Shown: positions 22,321 to 33,470 of the stretch, piece by piece
How the letters are laid out: the number at the start of each line of letters is the position of its first letter
Numbering within the stretch: position 1 is the first letter of the stretch
Assembly: GCA_031769625.1 (NCBI GenBank)
Contig: JAUIMM010000601.1
Location: 2,647,001-2,711,000, forward strand
Length of the DNA stretch: 64,000 nucleotides
Source of the DNA: Taudactylus pleione
Lineage: Eukaryota > Chordata > Amphibia > Anura > Myobatrachidae
Reading direction: 5' to 3'
Translations under genes and position numbers: made by a program
Notes under the pieces: generated by a model
The model's database searches: none
What the model saw: only the letters and a program-made list of their open reading frames with translations
What the model was told of the DNA's origin: nothing

Positions 22321-22778
22321 ATTATTTTTCATGCTATTATCATGTGCAGCTACACTGCACTTCTTTAATCTGCGATATGTTAATTCTTTTTCCTACATGT
22401 CATTTGGTGGTTTTTGCTTATTCACGTCTCCCACAGCACTGCTCTCCGTGTGTGCTAGGCTCCGCCAATTTTTCACACACTGTTGTGATCTGTTTCCATG
22501 GAGACAGCTCTCTCTCTCTCCACAACATGACACCGTCTGATGACGTCATCAGGGGGCGACTCCCGCCGCACGGAGGCGCGCTGTTGGACAGACGTTTTTT
22601 CACTTGTGATCTTCTTGTATAAAGTTAAGCACTGTTGTTTTGTTTTGTTATGCACACCTTGAGAAAAAGGCCGTTTAGGCCTTGAAACGTTGGTTCACGC
22701 TGGAATAAAACCTCTTTACTTCATTGCTAAGTCCGGATGAGTGCCGCTTATTCCTGCTACTCAGAGCAGGAGACATGG

Positions 22779-22785
<7 letters not shown>
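22321..22785 (+). repeat. inverted truncated Penelope end
   Basis: This is the inverted copy of about 18106-18567 and contains the same palindrome CTGATGACGTCATCAG and the same GGCCTTGAAACGTTGG block in plus orientation. It ends at a (TA)n tract. It makes the left and right ends of the insertion inverted with respect to each other. Confidence 0.85.
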
Positions 22786-22819
<34 letters not shown>

Positions 22820-22841
22820 ATGTATATTGTATATATATATA

Positions 22842-22887
<46 letters not shown>

Positions 22888-22905
22888 TATATATGTGTGT
22901 GTGTG
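22780..22905. repeat. (TA)n / (TG)n microsatellite
   Basis: TA runs with interspersed TGTG motifs directly follow the inverted Penelope end. The frames of alternating Ile and Tyr read from it are artefacts. Confidence 0.9.
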
Positions 22906-22924
22906 TGTATTATTACAATATTTT

Positions 22925-23414
22925 GTAACCAACATTCCCTATGTTCAAAGGAGTTGCAGTTTGAAAAGCATGTGAGTGCCGAGTTTGTATGATATTTTTT
23001 ATGTAGATGGTGTGGTCACATGCCAAGGGAACCCCAGATGGTTGAGTGCCGTGGATTAAGCCTGTCATTTTTTTTAATTTTGTGGTCACACTTGCTAGGG
23101 CACCCTGTTTTTCAAATGTAAGACAAACTTTTTTTCTTTTTCCAGGTACTTATTAACTGATAGCCCTGGTTGTGGTCCTGTCTCTTTAAGGCAGGACCCA
23201 GTTTCATGTTTAAAATGTATGCAGCTTGAGCAAAGGTAGCAGATCAAGTTCATTTATCTGAGAATCAGTGTAGGGACTGGCCAGATGGGAATGACCGTGA
23301 AGCGGTGGTCAGCTTAACAAATTATTGCAATATTTTTAAACCAACATTCCCTATGTTCAAAGGAGTTGCAGTTTGAAAAGCATGTGAGTGCCGAGTTTGT
23401 ATGATATTTTTTAT
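22925..23414. repeat. direct repeat pair, probable Penelope-derived ends
   Basis: A block of about 75 bp with ACATTCCCTATGTTCAAAGG and GTGAGTGCCGAGTTTG occurs at about 22929-23002 and again at about 23342-23415, 413 bp apart. GAGTGCCG followed by an AT-rich tract is like the ends of Penelope repeats. The 0.33 kb between has no recognisable gene. Confidence 0.5.
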
Positions 23415-23427
23415 ATGTGTGTATGTA

Positions 23428-23429
<2 letters not shown>

Positions 23430-23469
<40 letters not shown>
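23430..23469. repeat. (TA)n microsatellite
   Basis: A TG/TA run ends where the next Penelope-like fragment begins. Confidence 0.85.
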
Positions 23470-23473
<4 letters not shown>

Positions 23474-23660
23474 CGCAAATGGTCCGGCTCTCCCTGTTTC
23501 AATAGGAGAAGCACCAGGTTCCAGCACAAATAAATAAAGTATATACTTCCCAAATGGTGCAGCACTTCTGGGTTTCAAAAAGAATTACTCCACCAGTGGC
23601 ATATATGGCAACGTTTCAGTACCTTGCTTTAATAGTGTGGCACTTACATCAGCTGATGGG
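23470..23660 (-). mobile_element. Penelope pseudo-LTR fragment
   Basis: In minus sense it reads GAAACGTTGCC (23600-23612 region), then GGAGTAATTC, then AAGTGCTGCACCATTTGGG, ending at the (TA)n tract. This order of GAAACGTTGC and GTGCTGC next to a TA run is the Penelope terminal signature seen at 18041-18236. No coding part accompanies it. Confidence 0.55.
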
Positions 23661-24048
23661 TGACAAATAGAGGGTGAAGATAGGAAGGTGTGTGTACATA
23701 CAGGGGTTCCCAGCTTTGGGAAGAGGGAAGTGATTTGTGAACACCTGAAGTGCATGGGGGGTAAGTCTGAGCGAGAGGCTATGCCTTATGCAACTCTTCG
23801 CTAGACCAGCCGGAACTGTCCTATGTTCCCTGTGGCCCAGTCCATCTTTGGTGGTAATCTATACTTTATAATAAAGTTGTAATGGTTGTATCTGGAACAT
23901 AGACTTTTTTTTTATAAATGTACTCCTTGGGACTTGGAACTGTGTATGAATTATGGATATAAAAAAAACTGGATTTGTTATTTGTCTGTTCTGGCATCAA
24001 AGAAAAACTACAGGATGAATTTGGGTTTCGTTTTCATATTGTATAGCT
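23661..24048. other. interval without a recognisable gene
   Basis: Mixed-composition sequence. I see no reading frame, repeat pair or RNA fold here. Confidence 0.4.
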
Positions 24049-24363
24049 CAGGGCATAACTAGGGGTGTGCAAGTGGTGCGGCCAAGCAGAGTGCAGAGTC
24101 CTGTGGGTGGCACTGCTGCTCACCCATGGTTCCTGTAACTGGCTAGCAGGGTGCCTGGAACAGCACCCTGCACCCATAATCTATGCAGCAGTGCCACCTG
24201 CAACATCCCTTAGACACTTCCAATATGCACATCTTTGCCCTAACAGCCACCCAGAGCATCCTGAGGCATTGCTGTAATGCTTGATGATTGTAGCCCCACC
24301 CCCTCTCACATAGATGTGAGCATAGCCTGCATGCGGGCGGCGTGAGCCATAGTTATGGCACTG
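24049..24363. mobile_element. non-autonomous hAT-like MITE
   Basis: It starts CAGGGCATAACTA and ends TAGTTATGGCACTG (inverted: CAGTGCCATAACTA). The flanks GTATAGCT (24041-24048) and GTATTGCT (24364-24371) agree at 7 of 8 positions, an 8-bp duplication as in hAT elements. The 315-bp element has no coding capacity. Confidence 0.65.
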
Positions 24364-24633
24364 GTATTGCTTAGTCACCTAGAAAGAAACTGAGGTATGT
24401 ATTATCTGAATGTGACATCAGGGAGAGGAGCAATAAAGGAAAAACCAGATGCTTGACATCAGGGTGTTTAGTGTGCAGGCTCCTCAAGCCAAAAATGACT
24501 AGATGTACATAAATAACGTTTTTGGGGGGCAAATATACTTTTAGGGATTGTTTATGAACTATGGAGAAAATTTTTTTTTAGCAGAATTTGCACAGGCTCT
24601 CTACTGTATTTACATATAACTCTATACATATAT

Positions 24634-24639
<6 letters not shown>

Positions 24640-24678
<39 letters not shown>

Positions 24679-24740
24679 TGCACACCCTGAATGCAAACAG
24701 ATATATATGTATGTATATAGAAATACATAGATATATATAT
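24640..24740. repeat. (TA)n-rich microsatellite
   Basis: A TA run (about 24640-24680) is followed by AT-rich degenerate repeats. Confidence 0.8.
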
Positions 24741-25874
24741 CTCAAGATCTTTTTTAGCTGGAAAATCCAACTATATATCAAGCACTAATCAGGCAGCTTA
24801 TCTTGACTCAAGAAGTTGCAGTATACATGTCAGTCCAGTCCAGGATCAGTAGATTGTGCACCTAGACAAATACTACATATAAAATATACATTAAAATATT
24901 AGATGCCACTACTATCTTTGTAACATTAGTTCTGCTGAGCAATAATAGACATCCACATGAGCGAAGCTGCGGGCAAATGCTAGTTATAATATATAATTAA
25001 TTGTTTGTGCAACACCATCATGCTATTGCCAGAGAGATTGGTTGTGGACACACTGCTTTTTTCGAAAACCTGGGCCTGTGTATCATCCATAGCCCTCATG
25101 CTACTGCTCCTTCTTCATGCCGCTTCTATACTGCTGCTATTAGTAATGCAGCATACAAAAAAAAATTGTTAAAAATGTTTGTCTCCCTTTTTATAGGAAA
25201 AATAATCCATCATAGCCATAATTTATGAATTTTTGGATGTCCACTTTGGTAGGGGGCAGCCAACTTGGCACAGCAACAGACATGGCAGTGGCATTGGTGT
25301 GCGGGGGTGTGGGAGATCACAGGCAGTGTAAAGCAGGGGGCTGTTGATTCAGCGCAAATTGCGTCATCCACCCACTTTTGCTCAGTAATCAAGTGGCTGT
25401 ATGGAGTGCAGGGAGGGGAGTTGGCGGCCAGCTCTGATAAACTTTCCCACACTACTAGGTGACCAGGAGAGCACCACCTGATTTTTGAGAGCCTTCCAGC
25501 TGTTCAGGAAGAATAGGCAAGTATGATCCTAGCCCAATTGAATGTCATTCTTTTTAATCTTGCCTGTCAGAAGCAAATTATTAGTCATCTATTTGAGCTA
25601 TCAAACCTCTCATATGCATCTCATTTTCTTGAGTGTGTTTGTTGCTGATTTTAGTGTAGTTTTGAAACTGCTGCTTTATAATTCTACCTTATAAATCTGC
25701 TGGTTTGTATTGATTACATTATTACAAACAGTATGGTGATGTGATTTGTGGTGTATTATAAACTGGGGATTTTGGGGTAGATTGACAGTGGATTTGACCA
25801 TAGTGTATCATTGTGATGCAAAACTACTGATAATACGTAGAAAACCCAGTAGGTTTGTAGACACACTTATTTGT
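24741..25874. other. interval without a recognisable gene
   Basis: Several short frames exist on both strands (for example 25001-25228 and 25210-25452), but none resembles a known protein. No flanking splice signals or repeats support them. Confidence 0.4.
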
Positions 25875-26335
25875 GGGATACAGTCAAAATGCAGATGGCC
25901 GGAAAGCTGTCTGACTAAATCCCAACATCTAAATACCGACATGGGACTAAAGACAGGCGTCGAAATCCCAACACTCATCTCTCTGTAATCCCAACACCAG
26001 AATCTAGACAGACAGCTTCCCGAACAAAGGTAAGCAGGCAGTGTTAGTGTTTAACAGTGCACAGCGGGGTTAGGTTTAGGGACCCCTCGGGAGAGGATAC
26101 GTTCAGACACCACCCTGCAAGGATTAGGTTTAGGCGCCCCCGGGGGAGAGGTTAGGGTTTAGCACCACTGGGGGGAGGTTAGGGTTAGGCACCACTAAGG
26201 GAGGGTTTCGGTTTGGGTGGGAGAGCGGAGGGTTAGGGTACTTACCAGCCCCAGTTGGGATCTTCAGCATTCGGGCTTGTGGTGTTGTGATTTAGTCAGA
26301 TCGCTTCCAGGCCATCTACAATTCATACCCAACCC
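25875..26335. mobile_element. MITE with TTAGGG-like motifs, copy 3
   Basis: The two ends are inverted copies over about 55 bp (left: GCAGATGGCCGGAAAGCTG, CTGACTAAATCCCAACA; right, inverted: GTAGATGGCCTGGAAGCG, CTGACTAAATCACAACA). The right end reads TACCCAACCCC, inverse of the GGGTTGGGTA start of copies 1 and 2. The interior (26060-26260) has GGTTAGGGTTTAGCACC and GGTTAGGGTTAGGCACC words about 35 bp apart. Confidence 0.7.
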
Positions 26336-26376
26336 CTATTAGTATATAGCCCTTAGTCTCACTATCATTCTTGCAG

Positions 26377-27232
26377 AGTACTATTCAATTTGAGCCGAGC
26401 CACGATACTTTTTCACATCCCGGACTTTTCGCCTACTTCGCCTGTTTTGCAGGCAGAAAAGTATCGTGTGCGTGTCCGCTTTACCCTGTATTCAATTTGA
26501 AAGTACACAAAAACGGGACCCGGCGATACTTGAACAGGCGGAAAGTACTCTCAGATTTTGGGGAAATCAGCCAGACACCACCCCCAAAAGATGCTCTGAC
26601 ATGTGGGTTCACTATGGTACCCCCTGATTTGGCTTGCTGAAGGGATTTGGTGTTTTTAAATGGGTTCAATAGATGCTAAATAGCATTTTTCTATACGTGG
26701 TGCAGAATAGTATTCAGTAGTATTTTTTCCAGAAAATAACTTATCCCAGCAAATTTGGGGTGCTTGAAAATGGGGGTCAGAATATTTAAAAGTTGCTAAA
26801 GTGAAGTTGAAAAATAGTGAAAAATCCACCTTCTGCAAGCCCTGCAATCACAAAAACACCTGGGTCATACTTGGAGACCCCCCCAGAGTCAAGTTCGACA
26901 GTTTTTAACTTTGTCCCCTAACATTTTTTTTTTTCACACCCTTTTTCAAAGTAATTTTTTGGGGTGTCTTTAAGTGTTTTTTTTTTATTTTTTGACACAG
27001 TTTACCTTTGGGGTTCCCGCAATGTTGCACCCCAAAACCCCAATTCTGCACTTTTTTAAGCCTGCTATTCATAGGCGAAACTTTTTCGCCTATTACATTG
27101 CATTGACTTTCGGTCTAGGCGGAAAGTCTTTCAAATTGAAAACGGGGTGAAAGCAAAACAGGCGAAAATGACGTCATTGGTGAAAAAGCATCGCCGATCA
27201 GGACTTTTCGCCTCTAATTGAATACAGCCCTT
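26377..27232. mobile_element. MITE with ATTCAATT inverted ends
   Basis: The left part reads AGTACTATTCAATTTGAG and the right part CTAATTGAATACAGCCCT. Internally, GACTTTTCGCCT occurs near both ends in inverted or related forms (about 26423, 27060 and 27200). It has no coding capacity. The exact ends and target duplication are not resolved. Confidence 0.5.
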
Positions 27233-27451
27233 AATTTTAATAATGAGGACCATTTGTTTTCCTCTTAATTGCCCAGCAACTCCATTAATTTCCACCAGTC
27301 TTTGCCATTTGGTCATTTCACTGCTTGGCCTTACTATCTGCTTTTTACAAGAGGAGGAGCCAGTGGTACAGATAATTATTTTTGCAAACACTGAATTTGA
27401 GGGTACTTTCCCTGGATGGCTTTTCATGAGGATAGATTTACTATGAACAGT

Positions 27452-27700
27452 GGCCTGATTCAGAGCCGGACGCTCTGACAGAGCGCTCGCTCTGAATCAG
27501 GGCCGTCCCTGCTCCTTTTTGGAGCGGCCTCCTGGCCGCTCACATAGCTGTGAGTGACCACCCACAGCTATAGCGAGCAGCCAAAATGATGGTCGCGATG
27601 GTCAAGACCATCGCGACCATTGGGCTTGCGACAAGTTCCCATGGGAATGACTCCGTCTGGGCAGCCACGCCCCCGGCACGCCCCCTTTGTGCATTTTGTA
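27452..27700. mobile_element. MITE, CTGATTCAGAGC family, copy 2
   Basis: It starts GGCCTGATTCAGAGCC and shares its order with 5488-5740. It contains a perfect hairpin, ATGGTCGCGATGGTC (27589-27603) against GACCATCGCGACCAT (27606-27620) with a 2-nt loop. A second paired set is CATAGCTGTG / CACAGCTATAG (27543-27572). Confidence 0.6.
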
Positions 27701-28494
27701 CTTTTGAAAATGGCTCTCTCCTTTGTTGCCTCAATTTTTTTTTTACTTGTACAATACTGTAATTGACAATGTTAGTGACACTAATTTAAGATAAGAAATA
27801 CTATTTTTTATATGCAATTTGTAGTTAGTTTCCTGGCCACAATGAACATTGAAATTAAGAGTATTTTGTATTGTATGTTATACGATTCTCTGTCTACAGA
27901 ACTACAGTATGTCACTTTTGCAATTTCATGTACCATAAATTTTATGATTACATTATTTTAAAATACAGGGCAAAAATGCACATTTGTGGAATTTATCTAT
28001 TGAATAGTAGGTAATTTGGTCATCTCTGTCCATCAACTTATCTATGTCAAACTGGCAGAAACCAAGTTGTACATGTCAAGAAAGCTTTCCAGACTGCATT
28101 TATTAAAGAGAAACCAAGTTCTCATTCTGTAGTAAGAAAACCGTGTTCAGATGCAAGTTAATAACAGCTTTTCTTTTTGAGAACACAATCTGTCTTTAGT
28201 GTCAGCATTTTCCCCAGAATGACCTGCCAGTGCCCTGTCATCTTCTGCAAAAGATGAAAGACTCACTGTACAGCTGAACTTCCTGACACTACATCAGGAG
28301 CTCAGTCTACTATAATCATCCAGACAATAAACTGCAATAAGTTGCATAATGATTTCTCAGTGAAACTAGCAACTAAATAATAAAAATGAAATCTATATAA
28401 ACAATCAATCTCACAGGTTTTGGATTGTATAAATGTCCCTCCCCCACGGTGATCAGTGCCATTTGCTTGCTGAATCCCATGCTGACAGGGCTGT
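27701..28494. other. interval without a recognisable gene
   Basis: AT-rich sequence with only short frames. I see no repeat boundary or RNA feature. Confidence 0.4.
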
Positions 28495-28765
28495 GCTTCA
28501 TCCAAGAGGGGTTGCTGTGTCCATCCAGGGGCTTCTGTGTCCATTCAGGGTCTGCTGTGTCCATCCAGGGGCTGCTGTATCCATCCACCCATCCAGGACA
28601 GGGGCTGTTGTGTCCATCCTGGGGCAGGGGCTGCTGTGTCCATCCAGGGGCTGCTGTGTCCATCCAGTACAGGGGCTGCTGTGTCCATCCAGGGGTTTAT
28701 GTGTCCATCCAGGGGCAGAGGCTGCTGTGTCCAACCACGGGTGCTCTGTCCATCCAAGGGTGCCC
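28495..28765. repeat. 20-bp minisatellite
   Basis: About ten units of GGGGCTGCTGTGTCCATCCA with substitutions and a few short insertions. The 20-bp period is not a multiple of three. The overlapping frames on both strands (28425-28796, 28373-28663 and others) are therefore repeat artefacts and not proteins. Confidence 0.85.
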
Positions 28766-28879
28766 AGTGTATAAAAAAATAAAAGCTAATAAATAATATA
28801 ATTAATAAAAAAATAATATATGATATATTTTTTTATGCTGTACCCCAGTGTACTATATTTATAATTATTATTTTTTACT

Positions 28880-29570
28880 GTGATGCTGCCTGTCAGACCA
28901 CAGTGTAATATTCATACACATATTGTGTGTGACACTGTAAGTGGTTGCACAGTGTATAATAAATATTGTTACACTGTAAGTGGAAGATGCAGTGTATTCG
29001 TAAAAAATATTGTCACCCTGTTAGTGGAAACGCAGTGTATTCGTAAAAAATATTGTCACACTGTTAGTAGAAATGCAGTGTATTAGTAAAATATTGTCAC
29101 ACTGTTATTGGAAATGCAGAGTATTCATAAAAAATATTGTAACACTGTAAGTGGAAAAACAAGTGTATTCGTAAATAATATTGCCACACTGTTAGTGCAA
29201 ACGCAGTGTATTCATAAAAAATATTGTCACACTATTAGTGGAAATGCAGTGTATTCCTAAAATATATTGTCACACTGTAAGTGGAAAACGCAGTGTATTC
29301 GTAAAAAAATATTGCCACACTGTTAGTGGAAACGCAGTGTATTTGTAAAAAATATTGTAACACTAAGTAGAAATGCAGTGTATTCGTAAAATATATTGTC
29401 ACACTACTATTGGAAACTCAGTGTATTCATACAAAATATTGTCACACTGTAAGTGGAAAATGCAGTGTATTCGTAAAAAATATTGTCACACTAAGTGGTA
29501 GCGCAGTGTGTTTTTCTTTTCTTATTCATAAAAAATCTTATGACACTGTAGGTCATTGATACTGCAGTGT
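28880..29570. repeat. 43-bp tandem array upstream of a hAT gene
   Basis: About twelve to fourteen units of 42-44 bp contain GCAGTGTATTCGTAAAAAAT, ATTGTCACACTGT and TAGTGGAAA. The array ends about 60 bp before the ATG at 29632 of the hAT-like gene. It occupies the same subterminal position as the 160-bp array of the hAT copy at 35165-41049, although the sequences differ. Confidence 0.85.
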
Positions 29571-29631
29571 AATATTTAAAATTGGTACAAATTGATGTGT
29601 GTGTTGTACCCCACTTCATTCGTGGTTGTTA

Positions 29632-31370
29632 ATATGGAGAACAATCAGTTGAGAGGAGAGCAGGAACCACATACTACTGGTGGAGCTGCTGCCAGTGCCA
29701 CTAGTCATACTGATGATGATACTAGTCCATCTACATCATTTACTAAAGCCGATGCCCAAGGGCATACACGGCTTTAGTCAGGGCATCTAAAATCAAGCAA
29801 GCAATGTTTTACAGCGTTAAAGGAAAAAAAAGTAAAAGCTAAGTTAGCTTCAGAGAAACAACAAATTGGTAATATGCCACATGAAGTGGCAAGGAAAGGA
29901 TTAGGCCTTGGCCTTTATTAATGACTAGTGGTTTTGCATCTAATGATGATGTAAGCTCTTCTCCCTGTAGAAGTGTCAAAAAATTTAAATCGCTAAGGCA
30001 CATGAACCAACTATGTGCTCAGAAAAGTCACAGATCCCGAGGAGAGTCCTAGTGTGTACGCGGTTGCCATGTGTGAGCCTGACCTTTCTCATACTGTACT
30101 TGAAGAGGATCCTCCTTCTACCATTTGTGTGACTTCTCTAGAATATCAATTCCCAGTTTGTACAAGGACATTAAAAAAACCTTATTAATGTCCTCCGAAA
30201 TGTCGTTGTGCCCACTGTCCACTTAAACATAGACATGTGGACAAGTGGGACAGGGCAAACTAAAGATTACATGACTGTGACAGCCCACTGGGGTGTGCAA
30301 GAGGTGCTCTTGGTGGCCCGAAGGATTTCGAGACATTTTCGACATTCGGCAACTGCGAGTCCAAGATTGCAGCACCAGAAAGTACTGTTGAATTTGCCAT
30401 GCCATCAGCTGAAGCAAGAGGTAGTAACTAGGTGGAATTCTACCCTCTATATGCTTCAGCGGATGGAGAAGCAGAAAAAGGCCATCCAAGGCCACACTAT
30501 GACCTATGACATAGGGAAAGGTTCAGGAATGCACATCACTCAGCTGGAAAAACTGAAGGAGGAGCTGAAATGGAGTGATTCCGCTAAGTATGTTGGACTT
30601 GTAGATCAAGACCTTCATTCACTTTGACAGAATCCAATGGTGGTCAATCTCTTGAAATGAGATCACTATATTTTGGCAACCATACTTGATCCTAGGTTTA
30701 AGTCATACCTTGTGTCTTTCTTTCCAATGGTATAAATCTGAAAAGATGCAAAGAGGTAAAAAAATTGTCAGCTCAAGCGCACGTGACACAGGAGAATCTC
30801 CTCCTTCAGTTTCTGTGGCTGCCAGGAAAAAACTAAATTTTCCTAAGATACCTACTGCTGGTGGTGATGCAGATCAGTCAGCAAAACCTAATTATATCTG
30901 ACTGGGTCTGAAAGAACTGCCTACACATAGTGACATGTCTAATGTGACTTTGTCTGATATGATCACCATTCAGAGAATGGTGGTTGATTATTTTAGGGAT
31001 AGCATCCAAATAGGCATGTCAGACAGTCTATTTCACTACTGGAAGGAAGAAGAGGCAATTTGGAGTACGTTACACAAATTGGTTTTGCTTTTCTTAAGTT
31101 TCCCATCCTCCAGTGTGTACTCTGAAAGAGTTTTCAGCACAGCTGGGAACCTTGTCAGTGATAAGCGTAGGCAGTTACTTCCCTAAAATGTGGAAAAGAT
31201 GATGTTAATCAAAATGAATTACAAATTCCATGAGGAAGACCTTTACCAGCAATTAAGTAAAAAAAATAAAGAAGCGCCTTTATTGGTGGATTCCAGTGGG
31301 GATTAATTAATATTGTGTGAAGAAGAGGATGTACACAGTGATGGGGATGATGATGATGAGGATGACATCT
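29632..31370 (+). pseudogene. hAT transposase, internally deleted copy
   Basis: From ATG 29632 the Ser/Thr-rich N-terminus (SHTDDD...KADAQGH) matches that of the minus-strand copy at 38885. The BED zinc finger is absent. A TVHLNIDMWTS segment (30208 on) jumps directly to the VARRISRHF segment, and another jump follows MHITQ. So at least two internal blocks present in the other copy are deleted. After stops and frame changes, the C-terminal hAT dimerisation region is still clear at 30935-31186 (SVYSERVFSTAGNLVSDKRR). An acidic tail follows to about 31370. hAT transposases cut and paste their element with 8-bp duplications. This copy cannot be active. Confidence 0.85.
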
Positions 31371-32797
31371 GATCTTACCTATGTTGTAAAGCCAGTTTGT
31401 GTATGGTATTATTTCCACCAATGTCCACTGTGCATTGGCAGCTTGTTTTGTGGGGGGTCCAAACAAAGCAATAATTTCAGCCAGAAGTAGAAGTCCCTGT
31501 CACTGAAGTGATTGGTTTGTTAAACTGTGAATGTCCTGTTTCATATATACAACATAAGGGTGGGTTTGAGGGCTCATGGACAATTCCATCTTGAACCTCT
31601 TTTCTTTGCATTAGGTGCTGTTTGGGGCATTGCTGCCTGACATTTTAAATTTTATGGTTTATGAATGTCCAGAAATTGTAACGGCCATAGACAGCATCTC
31701 CTGCATGCCCCTTTCATTTTTTTAAAGAAAATTCTGAACCAAATTGATGTGGTGGGAAAATATAAGCAGCAGCAGCAGCACGGATCATCTTCCTGCCAGG
31801 ATGTGTGCAATAAAGTGCACTGCAAATATGTTTAATACAAAAATTAGTTGTGTATATTGGTCATACACAAAAATGTTTTTTATTTACATGGTACATACAG
31901 TACATAAAGCAGGCTGAGGTAACCTGAAGCATGCCACCTGTTGTTGACAAATAACTTATAGTAGGCCCAGCAAACATCACAGATGCTGGGAATTCTAATT
32001 TAGCTAGAGAATTACAGGCTGCTTTCTTCTCTTGTAAACAGCAAGTCTTTATCCCTAACAACAACGTCTGTTTACAGTATTTCTAGCCGCACCTCCACAC
32101 GCAAGGCCACCTAATTTTTTTTTATTAGATCATGATGTATAAAATATTTAAAAACTTCCTCCAGATCAAAGATGTCTTTTAGGAACTGAAGAACTTGATC
32201 CTAGATTGATCTCCCTCATAAATTGTTTTAAGAATCAAAACATTAAATTAAATAAATTAAAAACTAATCAATCCTTCCATCCTTTCCCTGTCTTCAGTCC
32301 ATAAACATATTCCAACTCCGTCGGGCTCCTGACCTAGTTAAGGAAAACATTCTTAGTTTTTAAAATTCCTACGGGTCGTATAGTTTATTAAACTGCAATC
32401 CTGTCTACCACTGCAATGCCACTATGTGCCATGTTTGAAGCTGAACTGCCACATGCTTGTGTCGTCCACTGCTGTTGCTTAGCTTAATCAGCCAGCTAGC
32501 TGGATGCAACCTTTTGGCTCTAAACTAGATGAAAAAATCAATATTGTGAACTGTGAGGTGGTCAAAATTGACTGGAAATGACTATAAATAAAAGTTATTG
32601 AGGTTAATACTACTGTAGGAACAAAAACAGGCCCAAATTAAGTGATTTTAGCTGTTTTTATGATTTCTTTAGAAATAATACAGATCCAAAATCAAAACCA
32701 AAAACAAAACATGCAAGGGGTGGTTTTGGAAAAACCAATCCAGATCCAAAACATAAGATGCAGAGCCAAAACCAAAACACAGGGATCGGCGCACATC
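31371..32797 (+). other. 3' non-coding part of the deleted hAT copy
   Basis: No gene. The final 110 bp (about 32695-32797) repeat, in inverted sense, the end of the other hAT at 35165-35270. The shared words are GGTGGTTTTGG, AAACCAATCCAGATCCAAAA and CCAAAACCAAAACAC. This ends at GGCGCACATCTC before a TA run, fixing the 3' end of this copy near 32797. I could not find its 5' terminus. Confidence 0.6.
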
Positions 32798-32799
32798 TC

Positions 32800-32835
32800 A
32801 AATATATATATACATATATATTAGGGATGTGCAGG
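32800..32835. repeat. TA run followed by a further hAT-like end
   Basis: After ATATATATACATATATAT the sequence TTAGGGATGTGCAGGCTCGG starts at 32820. It is very like the TTAGGGGTGTGC end at 35164. Its partner end was not found. Confidence 0.45.
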
Positions 32836-32920
32836 CTCGGTTCTACTCTGTTCCATTCGTTTTTTTTTTACCGAATCTTATTGGCTATCCAAAACTTGTG
32901 ACAGCTGATACCCAATAAGA

Positions 32921-33470
32921 TTGCCCTATTTCATGCCCTATTTCATGCCCAAAACCTTGTTGGGCAAAGCCAATTGCAAGTTGTTCACATGTAAGTGAAC
33001 CCCCTCTGTGGATTCCAAGTGTCAAATTTGTTTCCCAATGCTAGTTAACCCTTGCACAACTACAACTACTTATTTAAATATATGCACACTTTACCACTCA
33101 ATTTCATGCCCAAAACCTTGTTGGGCAAGGCCAATTGCAAGTGGGTCATATGTAAATAACCCCCTATGTGGATTCCAAGTGTCAATTTGTTGCCCAAGGC
33201 TCCTTAGCCTTTGCACAACTACAGCTACTTATTCGAATGTATTAAATATTTTGTTTGTGCCCACTTTACCACCCTATTTCATGCCCAAAACCTTGTTAGG
33301 CAAGGCCAATTGCAAGTGGGTCATATGTAAGTGACCCCCCTCTGCGGATTTCAAGTGTCAAATTTGTTGCCCAAGTCTAGTTAACCCTTGCACAACTACA
33401 GCTATTTATTCAAATATATAAAATCTGGTACCTTTGCCCAATTTACCAAGCTTTGTGGGCCAAGCAAAAT
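32921..33470. repeat. tandem repeat, about 150-165 bp units (copy A)
   Basis: Three to four units contain TTCATGCCCAAAACCTTGTT, GGCCAATTGCAAGTGGGTCA, GGATTCCAAGTGTCAA and CACAACTACAGCTACTTATT. The frame 33008-33334 comes from these units and is not a protein gene. The counterpart is at 42395-42900. Confidence 0.85.

Larger units (their letters stand above)
18041..22785 (-). mobile_element. Penelope-like element with direct and inverted terminal repeats, inserted in (TA)n
   Basis: A terminal repeat of about 196 bp at 18041-18236 recurs in direct orientation at 22125-22320. Immediately after the second copy, 22321-22785 is an inverted copy of about 18106-18567. TA runs flank both outer ends (18006-18040 and from 22780). 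A direct terminal repeat with an abutting inverted, truncated copy is the classical arrangement of Penelope insertions. The two reading frames between the repeats run on the minus strand. Confidence 0.9.

Noticed and set aside
22724..22992. Ile/Tyr-rich frames near TA tracts (also 24578-24788, 34969-35166, 40933-41306, 44648-45071)
   Set aside because: They are translations of (TA)n and (TG)n microsatellites, open on both strands.
28373..28796. Pro/Trp/Gly-rich and Cys-rich frames on both strands
   Set aside because: They come from a 20-bp minisatellite, are open on both strands because of composition, and change phase every unit.
28495..29570. CRISPR-like array
   Set aside because: Units are contiguous tandem repeats with no unique spacers, and the window is eukaryotic. 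They are minisatellites.
33008..33334. 108-codon frame also found at 42470-42796
   Set aside because: Conservation is explained by the duplication of non-coding tandem repeats. The frame itself is periodic with the 150-165 bp units.
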